A stretch of 64,000 nt of DNA from Vibrio amylolyticus (lineage in GTDB: Bacteria > Pseudomonadota > Gammaproteobacteria > Enterobacterales > Vibrionaceae). Numbering within the stretch: position 1 is the stretch's first letter; each line of letters opens with the position of its first letter. The notes below the pieces were generated by a model that did not search any database, had not been told where the DNA came from, and was given only the letters and a program-made list of their open reading frames with translations. Below, piece by piece: positions 19,004-28,906 of the stretch. Location of the stretch: assembly GCF_023145695.1 (NCBI RefSeq), contig NZ_JAJHVV010000005.1:124001-188000 (forward strand). Reading direction: 5' to 3'. The position numbers and the translations under genes were made by a program.

Positions 19004-19039
19004 TGAGATTCTAGCTCGACCAATCTCACGGACATTTTT
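19004..19039 (+). terminator. Candidate terminator between the two outer-membrane protein genes
   Basis: A 7-bp stem (TGAGATT / AATCTCA) with an 11-base loop is followed four bases later by six T residues. The stem is short, so termination may be partial. Confidence 0.5.
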
Positions 19040-19090
19040 TGCACACGGATGTGCCTTTAAACACAAACACATTTAATAAAGGCACATATC

Positions 19091-19945
19091 ATGAAAAATA
19101 AAAAATCACTTATTGCACTTGGTGTAATTGCCGCTCTGTCATTTTCTGGCTTTGTAGCCGCTTCTGATAATGAAGTTCACGATGCAGATCCACGTAATAC
19201 TGCTTGGCGCGGTGGTATTGCAACGGACGATAATGGCGAGATAAAACTTGTTGCTGGTGGTGGATTTAACAACCTTTATGGTGGTGATGAGTACCAAACA
19301 CAAACCATTATGATTGGCGAATACTTTACTCAATCAGAAAACTTTCGTTTCCGTTTAGCCAATTTTGATGAGCGTTGGGGTGGTGTATACGTTGATACTA
19401 ACCTTACGGATGCTGCAAATTTCTACACAGCGGGTTACATGCTTCCGTTAACAGCGACCAACGGTACCACTCAGTTCTTCCCATCAGTGAATTATTCGTA
19501 CATTGATATTGATACTAATGAAATCGCGAAAGGCATTAACCAAGAGATTGCAGGGTTTAATGGCTACTCGACGGGCACTGGTCAAATGTCCGCACTTAAC
19601 GCCTTACAGGGTGTTACTGGTGGTCAGGTGAAAGATATATTAGGTGGGGACGATGCACACATGGCATCGGTTAATTTATACGGTCTTCAGCCGTGGAATG
19701 ATACTTTCTACACTGTTTTCCAAGCGTTTGGTGGTTCATCTTACGGTGGGGCAGATGTGCAAATGGTCGATCTAATGCTATTACAAGGTACACGCACTCA
19801 AATCGGCGATGCCGTCTTTAATATCTACTTAGAAGGCAAATACACCAATATCAAAGTTAATGATGTGAACGACCCCACAGGAGGTAAAGACTACTTACGA
19901 GGTGAAGAGACCAAAGTATCGATTGGTTTCGACTGGCGTTTCTAA
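19091..19945 (+). CDS. Predicted outer-membrane protein
   Basis: The protein has 284 residues with the signal peptide MKNKKSLIALGVIAALSFSG and cleavage near FVAAS. The mature part has strand-like alternation (VYVDTNLTDAANFYTAGYML, FNIYLEGKYTNIKV) and ends in SIGFDWRF, the C-terminal aromatic signal for barrel insertion. It resembles the preceding gene in layout but shares little obvious sequence. Function unknown; glycine-rich loops suggest a pore or a surface role. It is in the same orientation as, and probably partly co-transcribed with, the gene at 18164. Confidence 0.68.
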   Translation: MKNKKSLIALGVIAALSFSGFVAASDNEVHDADPRNTAWRGGIATDDNGEIKLVAGGGFNNLYGGDEYQTQTIMIGEYFTQSENFRFRLANFDERWGGVYVDTNLTDAANFYTAGYMLPLTATNGTTQFFPSVNYSYIDIDTNEIAKGINQEIAGFNGYSTGTGQMSALNALQGVTGGQVKDILGGDDAHMASVNLYGLQPWNDTFYTVFQAFGGSSYGGADVQMVDLMLLQGTRTQIGDAVFNIYLEGKYTNIKVNDVNDPTGGKDYLRGEETKVSIGFDWRF

Positions 19946-20116
19946 TTAAGTACTAAAGTCGAACGATGCAGCGGGGTGAGTGATTGCCTTGCTGCTTTGT
20001 TACGCTTTTCGGGGGAGATTATTGTGATTATTACATTGATTATTATTAAATTGTTTTCGATGCTTATTTCGAAAACATACAAAAGTATGGGCTCAAGTCG
20101 TTAATCTGGCAATATT

Positions 20117-20941
20117 ATGAAACTGGTAAGATGGTTAATAAGCGGGATGTTATTGCTTCTGTCAATATGTGTTCAGGCGAATACTTTGCACGTGTTCGGT
20201 TCGACACTCGCTGACGAGTCGATAAATATGCCTAACCTAAATATCATCGCTCACCGCGGGTCATTTATCGAATTTGATTACCCTACTAGCGATGTATTAG
20301 GGCTAAATAGTCTAGAGGTATTGGAGATTCATAACTATTTTGAGCCTTTGACCAATATGAGAACTAGCATAGCGTTATTTGATGAAGAATCAGGGGGCTT
20401 ATTGATTGAACAGCAACCGGTTTTGAAAGGAGAAATGTTCGCTGGGGGAGTGATACTAACGTCGTTGCCCAAATCAACTAAAATCGCAATAGTTTCTACT
20501 TTGGGGTACGCCTACATTAACTTTCATGAACCGGATGATAAGGAGGTTGCCTGTTCGTTCATTACATCAGAAAATTCATGCCAAGGTCAGACATTTTCAG
20601 CGTCATCATCTAACCTCCACAATATTGGCAATCAAATAAGCGTGAAAGATAGTCACCTAGCCACCGCCAATATTTTTACTCGAACGCGTTGGAGTGAGAA
20701 AAGTTATAGTGGCATACAACTTAGCGTGGGTAAGGCGATGAAGGGCGTCAATATTGATATAGTAGATGTAACTTTTGTCCATCAATTTTCCGTCCCACTA
20801 ACTAAGAGCGATCTCTCCATCTATCTGCAAGCGACTCATCGAGATATTAGTGGCGAGGGTCTCCTTTCACTGAATCAATACAATAATGCCTTTTCAACAA
20901 GAATGAAGAATTACGCAGTAGGGGTCGTTTTACCTTATTGA
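20117..20941 (+). CDS. Exported protein of unknown function
   Basis: The protein has 274 residues with a signal peptide ending ICVQAN. I do not recognise the family. The middle has two cysteines (ACSFITSENSC), possibly a disulfide. The C-terminal 90 residues alternate in strand fashion and end in VGVVLPY, which would suit an outer-membrane or surface barrel-like segment. It follows the two outer-membrane genes by 170 bases and precedes the chitinase on the same strand. Confidence 0.6.
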   Translation: MKLVRWLISGMLLLLSICVQANTLHVFGSTLADESINMPNLNIIAHRGSFIEFDYPTSDVLGLNSLEVLEIHNYFEPLTNMRTSIALFDEESGGLLIEQQPVLKGEMFAGGVILTSLPKSTKIAIVSTLGYAYINFHEPDDKEVACSFITSENSCQGQTFSASSSNLHNIGNQISVKDSHLATANIFTRTRWSEKSYSGIQLSVGKAMKGVNIDIVDVTFVHQFSVPLTKSDLSIYLQATHRDISGEGLLSLNQYNNAFSTRMKNYAVGVVLPY

Positions 20942-21091
20942 TTTGTAAGTTATGTGTCTGATTTTGTGTCAGTTTTGAAATTGATTGCAACATACCCGCT
21001 GTTTGTATGATATGGCTCGAAACGCGATTATGTTTGGCCGTCGAAATAATCCATGTCTACTAATTTGTTAGTAACTATCATGGAGGTCATA

Positions 21092-22402
21092 ATGAAAAAA
21101 ACACTGACAACGCTCGCTATATTTTCTACTTGTTCGCTAGGTTTACATGCTGAAGAAATGGGTGACTCTACACCCGTTGTCGCCGGGTATTTCGCAGACT
21201 GGCAATACGATAATGAAGATAATGGATACACGGTAAAAGATATTCCAGCCGATAATCTAACGCATATCATTTACGCATTTTTGAGTATGTGTGGCCCACA
21301 CGAATCAGCATCAAAGGCCGTTCAGATTCAAGTGGCAGAGGCTTGTGAAGGAAAAGCGCCTTTTAGTGCGATAATCGTGGATCAAAAGGCAGCACTACAA
21401 CATGACTTTGGGGATGTATCAGTAGATGTTAACTATAAAGGCCATTTTGCTCAGCTAGCACAGCTAAAGAAAGACAACCCATCTATAAAAATACTGCCTT
21501 CTTTTGGTGGTTGGACAATGTCTGAACCCTTTCATGCAATGGCAAAAGATCCACAGGCCATTGAGCAGTTCTCTCGCACTGCTGTAGAGTTGATCAATGA
21601 ATACTCGTTTTTCGATGGCATTGATCTTGATTGGGAATACCCTGGTGGGGGCGGCTTGACCACTTCTCCGTGGAATCCAGACACAAAACTCACCGATGAG
21701 CAGAAAGCACAAGAGCGTGATGCTTTCACCTATTTGGTAAAAACATTACGTCATGATCTTGATGCTTTAACAAAAGCCACTAAGCGAGACTATGAGCTCT
21801 CGACTGCGGTAGGTGTCGGGCCTAAAACGGCTCAGATCGATTGGAACAGCGCTCAGCCATATTTAACCAATATGTTTGCAATGACTTATGACTTCCTTGG
21901 TGGTTGGGGGCCTCAAACTGGTCATTTAACCAATCTGCACGCTACCGAAAGAAGTTGGTGGGGAATGGGGGCCGATGTCTTTATCAATCAGATGATTGAA
22001 CAGGGGATTCCGAGTGAAAAGCTCGTTCTCGGTGCCGCTTTTTACGGTCGAGGCTGGCAAGGAACTAAAGACTACCAAGGAGAGCTACCGACCGGTGAAC
22101 TTGTTTCGGATAAAGGTGCTGAGTTTGGTACTGGAGAAAACGGCTATTTTATGTTCTGGGATCTGATGAAGAACTACAGTGCTAAACAGGGCTATAGCTA
22201 TTTATACGATGAACAAGCGCAAGCGCCTTATTTGTGGAATGAGCAAGAGAAAGTGTTCATTTCATTTGAGGATCAACGTTCTATTCGTGCTAAGGCTGAT
22301 TGGGCTAAAGCCGCTAAACTGGGGGGGATCTTTACATGGGAACTCTCTGGTGACCCTTCTGGTGAGTTAGTCGAAGCGATGTATCAACAGATTAATGAAT
22401 AG
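21092..22402 (+). CDS. GH18 chitinase
   Basis: This 436-residue protein has a signal peptide (MKKTLTTLAIFSTCSLGLHA). The catalytic GH18 motif is FDGIDLDWEYPG, whose last Glu is the acid/base. LPSFGGWTMSEPF marks the substrate strand, and AMTYDFLGGWGPQTGH and the later chitinase insertion region (LGAAFYGRGW) are typical of ChiA-like chitinases. No chitin-binding module is appended, so it is the catalytic domain alone. The start at 21092 has GGAGG six bases upstream; an in-frame ATG 39 bases earlier lacks one. It would act outside the cell or in the periplasm on chitin oligomers. Confidence 0.93.
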   Translation: MKKTLTTLAIFSTCSLGLHAEEMGDSTPVVAGYFADWQYDNEDNGYTVKDIPADNLTHIIYAFLSMCGPHESASKAVQIQVAEACEGKAPFSAIIVDQKAALQHDFGDVSVDVNYKGHFAQLAQLKKDNPSIKILPSFGGWTMSEPFHAMAKDPQAIEQFSRTAVELINEYSFFDGIDLDWEYPGGGGLTTSPWNPDTKLTDEQKAQERDAFTYLVKTLRHDLDALTKATKRDYELSTAVGVGPKTAQIDWNSAQPYLTNMFAMTYDFLGGWGPQTGHLTNLHATERSWWGMGADVFINQMIEQGIPSEKLVLGAAFYGRGWQGTKDYQGELPTGELVSDKGAEFGTGENGYFMFWDLMKNYSAKQGYSYLYDEQAQAPYLWNEQEKVFISFEDQRSIRAKADWAKAAKLGGIFTWELSGDPSGELVEAMYQQINE

Positions 22403-22428
22403 TATAAGAGTTTGATATTAAGAAGAAT

Positions 22429-22458
22429 AACACCCTGATTGCCAGGGTGTTGTTCGTT
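22429..22458 (+). terminator. Terminator after the chitinase
   Basis: A 9-bp stem (AACACCCTG / CAGGGTGTT) with a 5-base loop lies about 27 bases past the stop, followed by a moderately T-rich stretch. Confidence 0.75.
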
Positions 22459-22498
22459 TAGCTGTAATTATTCAGTTATAAAGGTGTCATCAAGCTCG

Positions 22499-22681
22499 TT
22501 ATTTTTGGTTCGGTGTTTGAACATCATTTAGGATAATAGAATCATCCTCTAATGGATGCTCAGCTCGGTCTCGTAACACCTCTAGCTGATGTTCAAGCAT
22601 ATTAACGGTATCGTAATCAGCCTCAGAACAGGCAATGTATATTTGCTGCTCTAGTGCTTCGATACTATCTTTTAGTGCCAT
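22499..22681 (-). CDS. Small coiled-coil protein downstream of cti
   Basis: The protein is 60 residues long from the ATG at 22681, which has a perfect GGAGG with a good spacing. An ATG eight codons earlier would give 68 residues but lacks a ribosome site. The sequence is acidic and heptad-like (ALKDSIEALEQQIYIAC ... NMLEHQLEVLRDRAEHPLE), suggesting a short helical dimer. I recognise no family. It begins 34 bases after the Cti stop on the same strand, so the two are very probably co-transcribed. Confidence 0.7.
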   Translation of the reverse strand: MALKDSIEALEQQIYIACSEADYDTVNMLEHQLEVLRDRAEHPLEDDSIILNDVQTPNQK

Positions 22682-22714
22682 GATCCACCTCCTAGATATG
22701 CTCAAGGAACGAAT

Positions 22715-25084
22715 TTACCTGTTCTCAAATCTATTGTAGTCGAGCAATCCAAATTCGATAGGTTGATCTTGCTGATACCATGCATGCAATCTATCGCTAA
22801 ATGGCCAAAAACGCTCGTCGCTTCTTCTAATTCCAAATTGATCCAATAACTTAATGTAATCCTCTTCTGTTGAAAGTGAAGACAACATATTTACAAGTTT
22901 TGGTATCTGTTTCTCATTCACGAGAAGGAAGGCTTCGGGATAGCTTCCAAGTACACCTTTTACTAGCGTCAAATCATCATTTTCTGGGTCTCGATTACTT
23001 GCTTCATCAAATAAACTTGAGATGTTCGTGTGCGCGCTATTATGCATAAGCGTAAATACTTCATCTTTGCCCGATTCAGACTCGATGAGCATCATTATGG
23101 TCTCTGGTAAATAGGCGAGCCCGCGGCCTTTAATGAGGTCGATCTTCTGTAGGTGTATTTCGCTTTCTAATGTAAGTTCAGTCTGTTCAATTTCATAGCG
23201 AGCGTTTAATACAGGTTTAAGCATCGTTGTTAAAATGTCATATAGTTCATTCTTATAATTGTTTGTCTGATAAGGGATCTGACTTTGTTGTGCGAAAGGC
23301 CTAACATTACGCTGTAGGTAATCACTCATTTGACTACTTTGATTTTTATACCAACTAGAGTGTTCTATATGACGCATTTCATGAGGAAGTAATGAGATAA
23401 AGTTGGTTTCTCCTTCAAGGCGCAGAAAATCCATAAACATACGAGTAATCAGTTGGTGGCCAAAGTTTCCGTAAATATCAAAGCCCGCGACTAACAAGTA
23501 ATGGATACGCTCTAGAAGTGCATAATCGAGTATCCAAGCCGTTTTGGGTGGCTGTCCTACCAGTCCTTGAACAACTGATGCACTATCGAAATGTCTGAAT
23601 ATCGTTAATGCTGCATTGTCGTTGGTTCCATCACCTTGCCATATGATATTGGAATTCAAATACTCACCTTTTTCAAAGAAATCATTGACGAAATTAGACT
23701 TGGCCTCAAGGTAACGAGCCTGCTGACGTGAATACTTGACCCAATTCAAAACTGGTACGGTATTACTGTCTAGCTCTGAAGGGAGTTTTAAGTTAACAGC
23801 CTGCGACTGATAAAATTCGTTGATTTCAGGAATGTCAGATTTTTCTGGATCAATAAAGAATACCCAGAAACGATCATTGATAACGTTAAGTGCAAGTTGA
23901 CCTCGACAAACAGGGCCTTTTATAAATCCACCAATGGTGTTCTGAGCATTATCGAGCATAAATCGATAACGTGAATGTACAGGAAGATCGGTAAAGGCAG
24001 TCAAAGGGTTAGCGGCAACGTTAATACGATAACTTGGTAGCGCATTCACTTGATAATCAGCATCGACAAACCAGGTTGTCCAATTATCGATTCTTTCATT
24101 ATTCAACGCAAAAGGGAGGTGTGTTTTGCTGACAGTCGTACCTTGCTCAGGAATGATTCGGTAATACACTCTTTCAACACCAGGGTCTCCATAGGGGCGT
24201 CGTGTTGCAATTCGTTCAAGGGGCTCACCGGGTGGTGTGGCTGAGCGAACCAAATTAAAAAACCTTGGGCTATGTGTGCTTTCATCATCACCTAAATCAG
24301 AAAAATAGAGGTGTGAAAGAAACAGGTGCTCATAGATATAACGTGCTGAAAGCTGACTCTTTAAAGAGTTTTTGTTTAAGAAGGTTTCGTACTTATCGAT
24401 CAATTGTTGTTGTTCATAAGAGATGGGTAGCGGTTCATTCATCGTCGCGCCGTTTTGAAGCCAAGTCATGAGTGTACTGTACTCATACTTATCAAGATTT
24501 GGCATCCCATAGGGCATTCCCCATGTCGGGTAGTCTTGCTCATACTTATCGACCTCTTCAATAGAAGGGCACTCTTGCTGTCGGTCGGTTGAAAAATCGA
24601 ATCCTTCTAGCTGTTTTTGGTCGGGTAAAGGGTGGTTTTCTTTTTGCTGTAGCATTCTAGCAATTAAACCCGCTTGAACATTGGCTGTTGGCGTTTGAAT
24701 TCGTTCATTTAAAATAGGGTGGAAGGATAAATTACGCCATTCAGTAGTGGTTTGAGCATCTTCAAATAAACGTGTTTGTGTTGCGGCCGTTAATCTTGTT
24801 CCTTGATAAACAAGCGCTTTACTTGCCCCTCGATCAATACCTTCAACTGAAGACATTTTGAGTTGGCAAGGCGCATCGTAGCACGCGTGACAAACGACAC
24901 AGCGATTATCAATGATGGGTTTGACTTGGTTTACGAAGAAATCTGATGGAGGACTATCGAGTTCGACCGTTCGCTGCTGAACTTCCTCTTTGCCGAAAAG
25001 CTCATCGTAGTTAAGCCCTGCATAGGTTGCACAACCAGAGAAGATGACAACCAGGAGAATAGAAAATAACCGTCTTAAATTCAT
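22715..25084 (-). CDS. cti: Fatty acid cis/trans isomerase, cytochrome-c-type
   Basis: The protein is about 789 residues long. The N-terminal signal ends in a lipobox-like FSGC, and a c-type haem site CVVCH is at about residue 63-67, followed by a second cysteine cluster (ACYDAPC). Cti enzymes convert cis double bonds of membrane acyl chains to trans in the periplasm, giving a rapid decrease in membrane fluidity under solvent or heat stress. Both the length and the haem-plus-cysteine block match that family. The ATG at 25084 is preceded directly by a GTG that could also be used. It is followed by a small coiled-coil gene. Confidence 0.88.
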   Translation of the reverse strand: MNLRRLFSILLVVIFSGCATYAGLNYDELFGKEEVQQRTVELDSPPSDFFVNQVKPIIDNRCVVCHACYDAPCQLKMSSVEGIDRGASKALVYQGTRLTAATQTRLFEDAQTTTEWRNLSFHPILNERIQTPTANVQAGLIARMLQQKENHPLPDQKQLEGFDFSTDRQQECPSIEEVDKYEQDYPTWGMPYGMPNLDKYEYSTLMTWLQNGATMNEPLPISYEQQQLIDKYETFLNKNSLKSQLSARYIYEHLFLSHLYFSDLGDDESTHSPRFFNLVRSATPPGEPLERIATRRPYGDPGVERVYYRIIPEQGTTVSKTHLPFALNNERIDNWTTWFVDADYQVNALPSYRINVAANPLTAFTDLPVHSRYRFMLDNAQNTIGGFIKGPVCRGQLALNVINDRFWVFFIDPEKSDIPEINEFYQSQAVNLKLPSELDSNTVPVLNWVKYSRQQARYLEAKSNFVNDFFEKGEYLNSNIIWQGDGTNDNAALTIFRHFDSASVVQGLVGQPPKTAWILDYALLERIHYLLVAGFDIYGNFGHQLITRMFMDFLRLEGETNFISLLPHEMRHIEHSSWYKNQSSQMSDYLQRNVRPFAQQSQIPYQTNNYKNELYDILTTMLKPVLNARYEIEQTELTLESEIHLQKIDLIKGRGLAYLPETIMMLIESESGKDEVFTLMHNSAHTNISSLFDEASNRDPENDDLTLVKGVLGSYPEAFLLVNEKQIPKLVNMLSSLSTEEDYIKLLDQFGIRRSDERFWPFSDRLHAWYQQDQPIEFGLLDYNRFENR

Positions 25085-25178
25085 CACGTTACCAAGAAAA
25101 CATACAAACTTTACTTAGTATACAACAAAATTAATTAACGGCTAATCAATGTAATTACTTCTATCAGTAATATGTATA

Positions 25179-25207
25179 AGTAGGAGGGGTGATGGCCCCC
25201 TCCTACT
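25179..25207 (-). terminator. Hairpin after the alkaline phosphatase gene
   Basis: A strong 11-bp GC-rich stem (AGTAGGAGGGG / CCCCTCCTACT) lies just past the phosphatase stop. The T-run on the minus strand is poor, so it may act as a protective 3' hairpin as well as a terminator. Confidence 0.65.
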
Positions 25208-25230
25208 GACTATTACTTTGAAACTAACTA

Positions 25231-26919
25231 TTAATGTCCGATAACTTCCTTAAGAACGTCACCCGTTGCGCCACTCGGATGGGTAATCCCTAGCTTGTTG
25301 GATAAAGTAGGAGCAACGTCATAAGGCGTCACTAAACGGCTGACGCGTTTTTGTTTGATGTTCATGCCAGCGAAAATGATTGGTACGTGTGTGTCATAAC
25401 GCCATGGTGAGCCGTGAGTGGACGCAACAGATATACCGTCGAAATCGTTGATATAGGTACGAGGTGCAAATACGACATAAACATCACCTGAACGAGCGGG
25501 GTGGTAGTTGTTTTTGATCATGTCCATTAACGGAGTATTTGGTACATTATTTCTCGCGATATCATTACTTGTGACTGCATTATGAACGCCTTGCACCTTC
25601 ATAAGTTCATCAGCAACCACACGTTGAACATCTGCCAAGTTTAGCTTTTTATTGGCGATGACCTCTTGATTAAGATAAACGTACGGATGAGAGTAGATGC
25701 GAATGGCTTCTTTACCCAGTCCAAAATTCGATTTCAGTGCAGCGAGGACACTTTCATTGATCAAGGTGTCTTGTTTAAAGTACTGCGCTTGGTTGAACCC
25801 CAACCCATTTGCGGTTGGTGAGACTTCTGGCACGCCATGATCCGATGAGAGAACAATAAGCGTATTTTCCAATCCAATTTGATCATCGACTGTTTTCAAA
25901 AGTTTAGCGATGGTTCGATCTAAACGAACCAAATTATCTTCGGTTTCTAAGCTATCAGGGCCGTACATATGAATAACGTAATCGTTTGATGAGAAACTCA
26001 CTGCTAAATAGTCAGTAAATCGTCCAGATCCCAATTTTTCTTGCTTAACCAATGTACTGGCGAAATTTTCGGTGATCTCATCACCTGCAGGGCTCAGTGT
26101 CAGCATAGTACTGAAATACTGGAAGCTTGATGGGCCGTATGGATGAGGGAAAGTACGTTTAAAGCCGGCAAGATCGATTTTATTCTCTGGCTCAGTTTCA
26201 ACTAATGTATAGTCTTCTTTTGGCAAAGATAGCTCCCATCTACCACCAGAATATTGTTCCGGAATTGCTTTTTCATTCCAACGGTCAACCCACAAAGGGT
26301 AAGCATCATAATAATAGTTACTGGTGACAAACTCAGATTGGGCTTTAGAGAACCAAAAGGCCTTGCCAGTATGCCCACCTAACGATATTGCTCCTCTATC
26401 TTTAATTGAGACAGAGAACACTTTCGATTGACCCGAGCTTGCCACGGTCAGTTCATCGGCAAACGTCGTCGACAAGATAGGCTCTGGCGAGCGCCCATCA
26501 CCTTGCGCCGTTCTTTGGGTTGGGTCAATTTCAGTGGCTTTATCGACACCTGCGCCGCTTGAAAGCATTGAATAATTGGCGTCTTCAACGTTATAAACAA
26601 TACGGTCTAACTGGCGATCAAACCAGACGTTACCCACCATCCCATGAACACTCGGTGGCGCACCTGTCGCTAAAGAAACATGGCCGACAATCGTCTCGGT
26701 ATTGCCATGTTGAAAATGCGCATTGGTGTAGTGGATACCTTGATCCATGAGATAACGGAATCCATTATCACCAAAGTTGTGTTTATACCGATCTAATAGA
26801 TCGCCACGAAGGCCATCAACGGTAATTTGTAAAACAAGATCGGGCTTTGCGATATCAGCCAGGGCGCTGTGGGAGCAAAGTAGGGCAATAGCCAGAGTTG
26901 AAAGTGATTTCGTGTACAT
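25231..26919 (-). CDS. PafA-like alkaline phosphatase (phosphomonoesterase)
   Basis: The protein has 562 residues with the signal peptide MYTKSLSTLAIALLCSHSALA. The alkaline-phosphatase-superfamily core has the metal Asp in QITVDGLRGD (Asp35) and the nucleophile Thr76 in NTETIVGHVSLATG. The K-x-R pair of PafA-type monoesterases appears in SIKDRGAISLGG, and SSDHGVPE gives the second metal site. The C-terminus has THGSPWRYDTHVPIIF with the last His ligand. It would release phosphate from organic phosphates in the periplasm. I see no Pho-box-like repeats near its start. Confidence 0.88.
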   Translation of the reverse strand: MYTKSLSTLAIALLCSHSALADIAKPDLVLQITVDGLRGDLLDRYKHNFGDNGFRYLMDQGIHYTNAHFQHGNTETIVGHVSLATGAPPSVHGMVGNVWFDRQLDRIVYNVEDANYSMLSSGAGVDKATEIDPTQRTAQGDGRSPEPILSTTFADELTVASSGQSKVFSVSIKDRGAISLGGHTGKAFWFSKAQSEFVTSNYYYDAYPLWVDRWNEKAIPEQYSGGRWELSLPKEDYTLVETEPENKIDLAGFKRTFPHPYGPSSFQYFSTMLTLSPAGDEITENFASTLVKQEKLGSGRFTDYLAVSFSSNDYVIHMYGPDSLETEDNLVRLDRTIAKLLKTVDDQIGLENTLIVLSSDHGVPEVSPTANGLGFNQAQYFKQDTLINESVLAALKSNFGLGKEAIRIYSHPYVYLNQEVIANKKLNLADVQRVVADELMKVQGVHNAVTSNDIARNNVPNTPLMDMIKNNYHPARSGDVYVVFAPRTYINDFDGISVASTHGSPWRYDTHVPIIFAGMNIKQKRVSRLVTPYDVAPTLSNKLGITHPSGATGDVLKEVIGH

Positions 26920-27109
26920 AAAGCCTCGTTACAGAAACTGCAAACAATGAAATGAAATGAATTATTCTTTTCAAACTGTAGCACAACGAATCATTTCGTT
27001 TGGTAATAAGCTTTATTTCGAATTAACCCTAGATTTTATTCATAAAGTGTGGGTTAAAGAGAGGGCGTGAACGCTATAAGCGATTGATAGAAAAAAGATA
27101 TGAAATAAA

Positions 27110-27139
27110 AAAGGCTCAATGGAGAGTCATTGAGCCTTT
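27110..27139. terminator. Bidirectional terminator
   Basis: A 12-bp stem AAAGGCTCAATG / CATTGAGCCTTT with a 6-base loop is flanked by an A-run on the left and TTTA on the right. It ends the OFA transporter on the minus strand, since the A-run reads as T on that strand. Confidence 0.85.
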
Positions 27140-27166
27140 ACTTTGAATTGTTAGATTCGCTTAATA

Positions 27167-28405
27167 CTATGCTTTTACAGCGTGTGCCTGAGCAGCACTA
27201 GTTGCAGATACTGGCTTAGTAATGAAGGCAAGAACGACACATACCCCCATCATTGCTGCTGAGATCGTGTAAGCAAGACCGTAACCACCATTGTGCGCCA
27301 TAGAGTAACCAACAACCGCAACACCTAGTGCACCACCAATACCCCATGCCGTGTATAGAACGCCGTAGTTAGTACCGTAGTTTTTAAGTCCGTAGTATTC
27401 CGCTGTTAATGACGGGAATACAGCCAGCAATGTACCGTAACCAACAGCCGCGATAGCAGTACCGATGATTAATGTGAATTCTGAATCAAACGTTGCGAAT
27501 AGAACCATGTTTACGCCTTGCAAGATGAACGCAAGAAGTAGAGTACGAACACCGCCGATTTTGTCAGACAGGATACCAGCGCCAACACGGCCAGCCGAGT
27601 TAAATACCGCAAGAATCGATGCTAGGTATACCGCATTTGGTAGGCTTGCTTGAACACTCGCAATGTTTGTGATGTTACCAATAATCATTAGACCAACAGA
27701 GGCAGCAAAAGCATACATTACCCAAAGAGAGTAAAACTGAGGTGTCTTAAGCATTGCTTTCCAGCTAACGTCAGCTGATTTCTTAACGACAACAGGCGCT
27801 TGACCTTCTTTTACTTTAGGTGCTTCTGGCGTGTAGTCTTCTGGCGGGTTGTTAATTGTACACGCAAGTGGCACTGCAATAACTAATACACCAACACCAA
27901 GAATCATAAATGCTGTATTGATGCCTAAATCAGTAATCAGCATAGAAGTTAGAGGAGCCAAATAAATAGCCGCTAAGCCAAAGCCTGCTGCGATAAGGCC
28001 ATTTACCATACCTTTTTTTGAAGGGTGGAACCATTTCATTGCAGAAGGAGACAGACACGCATAACCGAAACCGATACCAGCACCAGTAATTACACCGAAA
28101 GTAATGTTGAGCATTAATACAGAGTCAACGAAGCCAGAAGCAATCATGCCAAGACCTGTAAGAAGCGTACCTAAAATAAGGATCTTACGTGGGCCCATGC
28201 GGTCTTGAAGAATACCAGCAACAAGAAGACAAATAGAGAAGGTGATAGTTGCTGTCGCGTATGGAGAAGATGCATCAGCGGCACTCCAACCAAAATCTGT
28301 TACTAGCGCTTTGTTAAATACACTCCAAGCATACAGGATGCCAAGACAAAGGTTGATACAGAATCCTGCTAACAGGATGCGCATAGCTTTATCGATCTTG
28401 CTCAT
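27167..28405 (-). CDS. OFA-family MFS transporter
   Basis: This 412-residue protein has twelve membrane helices. The start MSKIDKAMRILLAGFCINLCLGILYAWSV and the phrases GFGYACLSPSAMKWFHPSKKGMVNG and GAGIGFG are typical of the oxalate/formate antiporter family, whose members move small carboxylates such as oxalate, formate, lactate or pyruvate. The exact substrate is not readable. The gene is monocistronic, between a strong terminator and a promoter with TATAAT. Confidence 0.9.
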   Translation of the reverse strand: MSKIDKAMRILLAGFCINLCLGILYAWSVFNKALVTDFGWSAADASSPYATATITFSICLLVAGILQDRMGPRKILILGTLLTGLGMIASGFVDSVLMLNITFGVITGAGIGFGYACLSPSAMKWFHPSKKGMVNGLIAAGFGLAAIYLAPLTSMLITDLGINTAFMILGVGVLVIAVPLACTINNPPEDYTPEAPKVKEGQAPVVVKKSADVSWKAMLKTPQFYSLWVMYAFAASVGLMIIGNITNIASVQASLPNAVYLASILAVFNSAGRVGAGILSDKIGGVRTLLLAFILQGVNMVLFATFDSEFTLIIGTAIAAVGYGTLLAVFPSLTAEYYGLKNYGTNYGVLYTAWGIGGALGVAVVGYSMAHNGGYGLAYTISAAMMGVCVVLAFITKPVSATSAAQAHAVKA

Positions 28406-28906
28406 TGTTATTTCCAGTGTTGCCTCTAATTAAAGAGGATAGGTTGATAAATTTTCTTTCAAAATAAGTTTGCGTTTTTCAACATATGACGCAATGAGCG
28501 CGGATTATAACCAATATAAATGTGATTGGAATCTCTTTTTGACATATGCATTCAAATAATCCCTGGATGTTAAATTGCTGTGATTGTTGTTGTTTTTATG
28601 TTTGGGTTTGGTGTTGTGGGATAGTGTAATAATGGATGGCTAAGCGGTTACGATCACTCGTGAGATATAGGGTAGTGCTATTTTTGATTAAAGTTAAAGT
28701 AACAATCAATTTTATTGATATTGATTCATTGGAATTATGGCCTTCTTAAAAGGTATTTGAAGGGTGGTTACTATTTTTTCATTGAATATCGAGTCAATCA
28801 CTGCCGCAATTTTATTTAGGGATGCCGTGACTCGTGAGCGAGGAAGTAGCTTTTACTTATAAACTCCGGCTACACTGCTGTACATAAATATCAAATGGAG
28901 TTTTTA
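28406..28906. other. Gene-free divergent region between OFA transporter and patatin genes
   Basis: This 500-base AT-rich gap has no convincing frame. It holds the transporter promoter and a 27-base inverted repeat (TTGATT at 28683-28688, AATCAA at 28704-28709) that could be an operator. The remainder shows no pattern I can name. Confidence 0.45.
28504..28531 (-). promoter_or_regulatory. Promoter of the OFA transporter gene
   Basis: On the minus strand a perfect TATAAT (28509-28504) lies 16 bases after TTCCAA (28531-28526). The start would be about 100 bases before the gene. Confidence 0.5.
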
